A stretch of DNA of 33,222 nucleotides from Candidatus Roizmanbacteria bacterium RIFCSPLOWO2_02_FULL_40_13 (GTDB taxonomy: Bacteria > Patescibacteriota > Microgenomatia > UBA1406 > GWC2-37-13). How positions within the stretch are numbered: position 1 is the first letter of the stretch; the number at the start of each line of letters is the position of its first letter. Of this stretch, positions 30,109 through 33,222 are shown piece after piece. A model generated the notes under the pieces. That model was not told where the DNA came from. It did not search any database and was given only the letters and a program-made list of their open reading frames with translations. The DNA is taken from assembly GCA_001789965.1 (NCBI GenBank), contig MGBA01000006.1, positions 1-33,222 on the forward strand, given 5' to 3'. Made by a program: the position numbers and the translations under genes.

Positions 30109-30672
30109 GTGGTAAAACTAAGAGTCGAACCTCAAAAAGAAAGGGTCCCTGCCTTTATTTTAAGAGAGAGTCGTGCGCTTTTGGCCATCCGTTTAATGAC
30201 GCTTTTTATTATCGCGATATCAGCGTTACTACTTGTCATTCTTATTTCGACGATGTTTGGATCTTTGGGATTACCACTCACCGCTACTGACGTCGTATCA
30301 CTTAACTTAATTATGTTTCTCACCCTAACTATCGTAACCACGATAAGTGCAGCTTCTATAGTCCTCAAATGGAAATCAGAGTATTACAAAATTACCGAGG
30401 ATGGCATTATTAAACTTTCTGGAATATTGAAAAAGAGAGAGGATCGATTTGCCTGTAGTTTTGTCGAAGGGATGACTGTGCAACAAAGCGTGATAGGAAG
30501 ATTTTTTGACTATGGGGATATTGCGATCTACGATCCATCCCAGCAGCAAAAAATATACCTTATGAATATCCCGAATCCCAACCGCACTGGAGTACGTATC
30601 GGCCAGGTAGTGAAAAAGAGCGATGAGAAGTCGATCCCACTGATGCCCGCTACCGACCATGAAGCAGTATAA
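30109..30672 (+). CDS. membrane protein with bacterial PH-like (bPH2) domain
   Basis: 187 aa from a GTG. Two membrane segments (about residues 27-50 and 62-88), then a cytosolic beta domain YYKITEDGIIKLSGILKKREDRF, GMTVQQSVIGRFFDYGDIAIYD, KIYLMNIPNP, the usual bPH2/YdbT-like pattern. Role unknown; such domains bind membranes or partner proteins. It follows the divergent 29983 gene across a 125-bp promoter region. Confidence 0.78.
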   Translation: MVKLRVEPQKERVPAFILRESRALLAIRLMTLFIIAISALLLVILISTMFGSLGLPLTATDVVSLNLIMFLTLTIVTTISAASIVLKWKSEYYKITEDGIIKLSGILKKREDRFACSFVEGMTVQQSVIGRFFDYGDIAIYDPSQQQKIYLMNIPNPNRTGVRIGQVVKKSDEKSIPLMPATDHEAV

Positions 30673-30726
30673 GCTGCTTGCACATCAACGTCTATTGGAA
30701 TTCCTAATGATCTAGTATCATATCTT

Positions 30727-31221
30727 ATGAAGATGAACTGGTTAACTTCCTCTTTTATTTCGCTTGTATGTATATCGGTGATGGCTTTTCTTATAACCTT
30801 TCTTACACGCCGCGGTGTTGCTCTTTCTTTTACTTTTTTTGCTTTTGGAGTAGTTTTTACAACAGTCTACGGCATACAGACTTTTATTCTTGAAAAGCCG
30901 CAGTTAAATGTAAATGCCGGCATCATCGCGGTGTTGATTTTCATAGCGCTGTTGAGCGCCGTTGGAAATTATCTGATGTTTCTGGCTTCCGCAGCTGCAC
31001 CAAACGCAGGTCTACCAATCGCAATCGTCGGCATGCAATCAGGGATAGTTGCGCTCCTCGCCTTCATATTTTTAAGAGATAAGATGTCTCCTATTCAACT
31101 CGCTGGCTTGATTTTAAGTATCGTTGCCATCTTCTTAATAAGTTTGGGTGGCTCGCAAAATAGAGCCAGCAACCCCTCAAGCAAGTTAGAAAAAAATACC
31201 TCTATCGAATCAGTTTTTTGA
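30727..31221 (+). CDS. half-size EamA/DMT-family membrane protein
   Basis: 164 aa with about five hydrophobic segments, one EamA repeat rather than the usual two. Marks: FLITFLTRRGVALSFTFFAF and AAPNAGLPIAIVGMQSGIVALLAFIFLRDKMSPIQLAGLILSIVAIFLI with its sequence broken here only by length. It probably acts as a dimer to move a small metabolite. The ATG is 5 nt after TATCAT (30716-30721). The C-terminal 25 residues are polar. Confidence 0.82.
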   Translation: MKMNWLTSSFISLVCISVMAFLITFLTRRGVALSFTFFAFGVVFTTVYGIQTFILEKPQLNVNAGIIAVLIFIALLSAVGNYLMFLASAAAPNAGLPIAIVGMQSGIVALLAFIFLRDKMSPIQLAGLILSIVAIFLISLGGSQNRASNPSSKLEKNTSIESVF

Positions 31222-31249
31222 GAACATTCAGGAATGCTATAATTTTTTT

Positions 31250-32130
31250 GTGCTAAAAAACATCGTTTATTCCTTTCCCAAAGGAACTTCTGAATCTACG
31301 GAATTTTTTAAATGCTTAGAATTAATGCTGGAAAAGTTGCCGAATTTTAAGAAAACGGGTGGTATTACTTTATCCAGCATTCATCCCCAAGGCGCCTTTC
31401 CTGTTACTTCCTTTCAGCAGGATGACGTACCGTTTCCTCAAATTTTGTTTGAAACTCAGGAGGATTTTGTCGTAAAGATAAATAATTTTTATCTGAGAAG
31501 TGCTCAAAAAACTTTTCGACCGGAAGATTCTGCACGCCCTCACGCAGACAAGGAAATAAAAAAGGATTTTCACGGCGATTATGTGGAGTTAACCATTAAC
31601 AAGCTAAATATTATCAACTGTCTATCCAGGAGCTTTATAAAAGAATCTCCAACCACATAGTCAGGATTGATCACACAGGAATTAATCTACCTTCTGTATT
31701 AATTACTAAAAAACAATGGGAGAATCTCATAAGGATTTTGTCAAAAGAATCAAATATATACAAATACCCCACGGGAGAAGATTGGCCTTTTATACTGCCC
31801 GCAACCCAGGAAGAGTTTGAAAGCGATATTGAAAGTTTTCCAGCGGGAAGAGAACCAAAGTTCGAAGTAGTATATGATAAACACTCTCCTGTTCCTACAA
31901 TCCAAGTTGATATTGAAACAAACTTATCTAGAAAGAACGTGGAGGAACTTTTTCCTGCGCCTTATGGCGTCAGTTTTCCAGACCTAGCTGATTACTTTAG
32001 GACGGTTTACGTCTATCATCCGTGGAGAGGGCTATCTATAAGATTTGACATGAGGTTTAAGAGTGACGATCATAAAAACGATTGGGACACCGGAAAATGG
32101 CTAGTCAAAGATGGCGGCAGAATCAAATAA
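31250..32130 (+). pseudogene. orphan gene broken by a -1 frameshift
   Basis: The first part runs from a GTG at 31250 (6 nt after TATAAT 31238-31243) to a stop at 31660. The second frame is open from 31600 to 32130 and reads QLSIQELYKRISNHIVRIDH, then HTGINLPSVLITKKQW before its first start-like TTG at 31738. Both parts join naturally between 31600 and 31660 into one protein of about 290 aa. The C-terminal half ends with WHPW-like and W-D-x-G-K-W motifs (YHPWRGLSIRFDMRF, DWDTGKWLVKDGGRIK). No known family recognised. No clear slippery site is seen, so a real mutation or a sequencing error is likely. Confidence 0.7.
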
Positions 32131-32136
32131 TTCAGA

Positions 32137-33222
32137 TTATAGATGTTTTTGCATTAGTACAAACTGGCAAGCTTTAGTTAAAAAAGGAGCATCCCAATCC
32201 ACACGAGCAAACTCTTCATATCCTAATTTCCCATACCAATCGAGGAGGTGAGTTGATTTATCAACAACTTGAATTTCCATAAGATCGCGCCCTCGTGCTT
32301 CGGCTATCCATTCTGCAAGACCTACCATATCTCTTCCTATTCCACCACGTTGAAGACGTTGATCAACAGCAAATAACCCAAAGTATGCGCTTGTCTCTTG
32401 CCCCGAAGCTGATCCTTCTGTTGAAGAAATTTCTTTATATTGCATACATCCTATTATCTGCTCGCCCTCGTCTCCTTGTTTGGTTGCGACTAAAACTAAG
32501 CCTTCTCGCATGGCCTCTACTACACTTTCTGCATCAGCACGCACTCTTTCTCTTTGTTTAAAAGCCATCTCACCTTCATTCTCATATAAATAAGCTGCGC
32601 AAATCAGAGGAACCAAAGCGGGAATATCATCCACCGTTGCGAGTCTCATTTGAAAGGGTAAATTCCTCTCTTTTGTAACATGTTGAAGGTCGGCTTGAAA
32701 TATTCGGAGAAGTTCTGGCACTTTTCTATAAAGTTTTTTTGATGCTCTGGTTACTGCGTCGATAACGAGTTGGACTGATTCTTCTATGTCGTGCTCATCT
32801 GTTGATATTGTGTGATCGGCCATTTCATTATATATAGGACCACGGATCCCCATAACATCGGCGATTTCTTCGACAGCAGATTTGCTGCCAGTAAGAGATG
32901 GACGATCATCGTTCATACTGATTCTTTCAGCTATTGTTTCATTGCTTGCTGTAAGCAAAATAACCACTGCGTTTCTTTTGAGATCTCTTCTATTTTCTTC
33001 CCGCAAGACAGCACCGCCTCCCAGGTCGATTACCACGCCTTCCATGAGCGATGCCTCATGACAAATTTCAGATTCCCTATCCCGAAAATGATTCCAGCCA
33101 AATTCTGCAACCATGTCTGAAATCTTGCGGCCTTCGCGTCTTTCTACTTCTACGTCTGTTGATATTAACTGCCGCCCAAGTCTTTCAGCCACCAACGTTG
33201 CAATGGTGCTTTTTCCCGTTCC
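32137..33222 (-). CDS. aroK: shikimate kinase fused to GNAT acetyltransferase, N-terminus cut by window edge
   Basis: 361 residues visible; the frame is open to the right edge. The kinase part has Walker A GTGKST at the very edge, LISTDVEVERREGRKISDMV, FRDRESEIC with the substrate Arg, IDLGGGAVLREENR (GGG loop) and NDDRPSL (lid Arg). It phosphorylates shikimate with ATP. From about residue 190 a GNAT domain follows: MRLATVDDIPALVPLICAAY, YFGLFAVDQRLQ with RGGIGRDMV (acetyl-CoA loop) and LLDWYGKLGYEEF. The fusion may have an unrelated acetylation role. No other aromatic pathway gene is in the window. It converges on the frameshifted gene with 6 bp between. Confidence 0.85.
   Translation of the reverse strand, partial: GTGKSTIATLVAERLGRQLISTDVEVERREGRKISDMVAEFGWNHFRDRESEICHEASLMEGVVIDLGGGAVLREENRRDLKRNAVVILLTASNETIAERISMNDDRPSLTGSKSAVEEIADVMGIRGPIYNEMADHTISTDEHDIEESVQLVIDAVTRASKKLYRKVPELLRIFQADLQHVTKERNLPFQMRLATVDDIPALVPLICAAYLYENEGEMAFKQRERVRADAESVVEAMREGLVLVATKQGDEGEQIIGCMQYKEISSTEGSASGQETSAYFGLFAVDQRLQRGGIGRDMVGLAEWIAEARGRDLMEIQVVDKSTHLLDWYGKLGYEEFARVDWDAPFLTKACQFVLMQKHL

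Noticed and set aside
1-33222. CRISPR array, transposase or prophage
   Set aside because: No regularly spaced repeats and no transposase, integrase or structural phage protein motifs were found on either strand.

Overview
The window looks like a chromosomal segment of a Candidate Phyla Radiation (Patescibacteria) bacterium, probably Microgenomates-like. This is inferred from very tight gene packing, small single-domain housekeeping proteins, AT-rich lysine-heavy coding, many short orphan genes, and start codons that sit directly behind -10 boxes instead of Shine-Dalgarno sites. No phage, insertion sequence transposase, CRISPR array or rRNA was seen. There is no gene-free stretch longer than 300 bases.

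Layout: 1-4156 (minus) holds a partial apolipoprotein N-acyltransferase, a membrane-anchored protein with the copper ligands of PHM-type monooxygenases, a polytopic membrane protein and TatD. 4190-7914 is mixed-strand housekeeping: a 4-TM protein, a VIT1/CCC1 metal transporter, Fmt, RpiB, RNase HI (with a palindromic repeat inserted in frame) and YjbQ. 7915-9229 holds two minus-strand orphan genes flanking a stray duplicate of the yjbQ 3' end. 9288-12636 has DprA, a membrane protein, a DOT1-like methyltransferase and an Rpe-like protein. 12639-14428 has a secreted clan-A glycoside hydrolase with a dockerin-like tail, preceded by a strongly folded leader. 14424-16817 has Dcd and an mntR-mntH pair with a palindromic operator candidate. 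16875-19751 has a GH63 glucosylglycerate hydrolase-like enzyme, a MOSC protein and a YjjX NTPase next to tRNA-Pro.

At 21521-21945 a tRNA-like gene is split. A 38-bp perfect direct repeat flanks a unit holding tRNA-Thr and a GIY-YIG nuclease gene, whose ATG overlaps the tRNA CCA. Removing one repeat plus the unit would rejoin a tRNA with matching acceptor halves. 22093-23315 has a DUF1059-msrB pair (the only gene with a strong SD, behind a hairpin leader) and a SurA-N chaperone. 23357-29983 is an accessory, mainly minus-strand region: an HExxH protein, a SET-domain methyltransferase, a cysteine-free C39-like protein, DUF1361, an SDR and several unrecognised, arginine-biased proteins. 30109-33222 has a bPH2 membrane protein, a half-size EamA protein, a frameshifted orphan gene and a shikimate kinase-GNAT fusion that runs off the right edge.

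The two clearest themes are: (i) near-universal leaderless promoters, with a -10 hexamer 5-11 nt before the start codon for more than 25 genes, which also fixes many start sites; and (ii) small palindromic or repetitive elements lodged inside genes (rnhA, tatD, PBP2, a tRNA), plus duplicated gene ends flanking inserted genes. The few genes with real leaders (the glycosidase, mntR, DUF1059) each carry a dyad or a folded element in that leader, so they are the best candidates for dedicated regulation.
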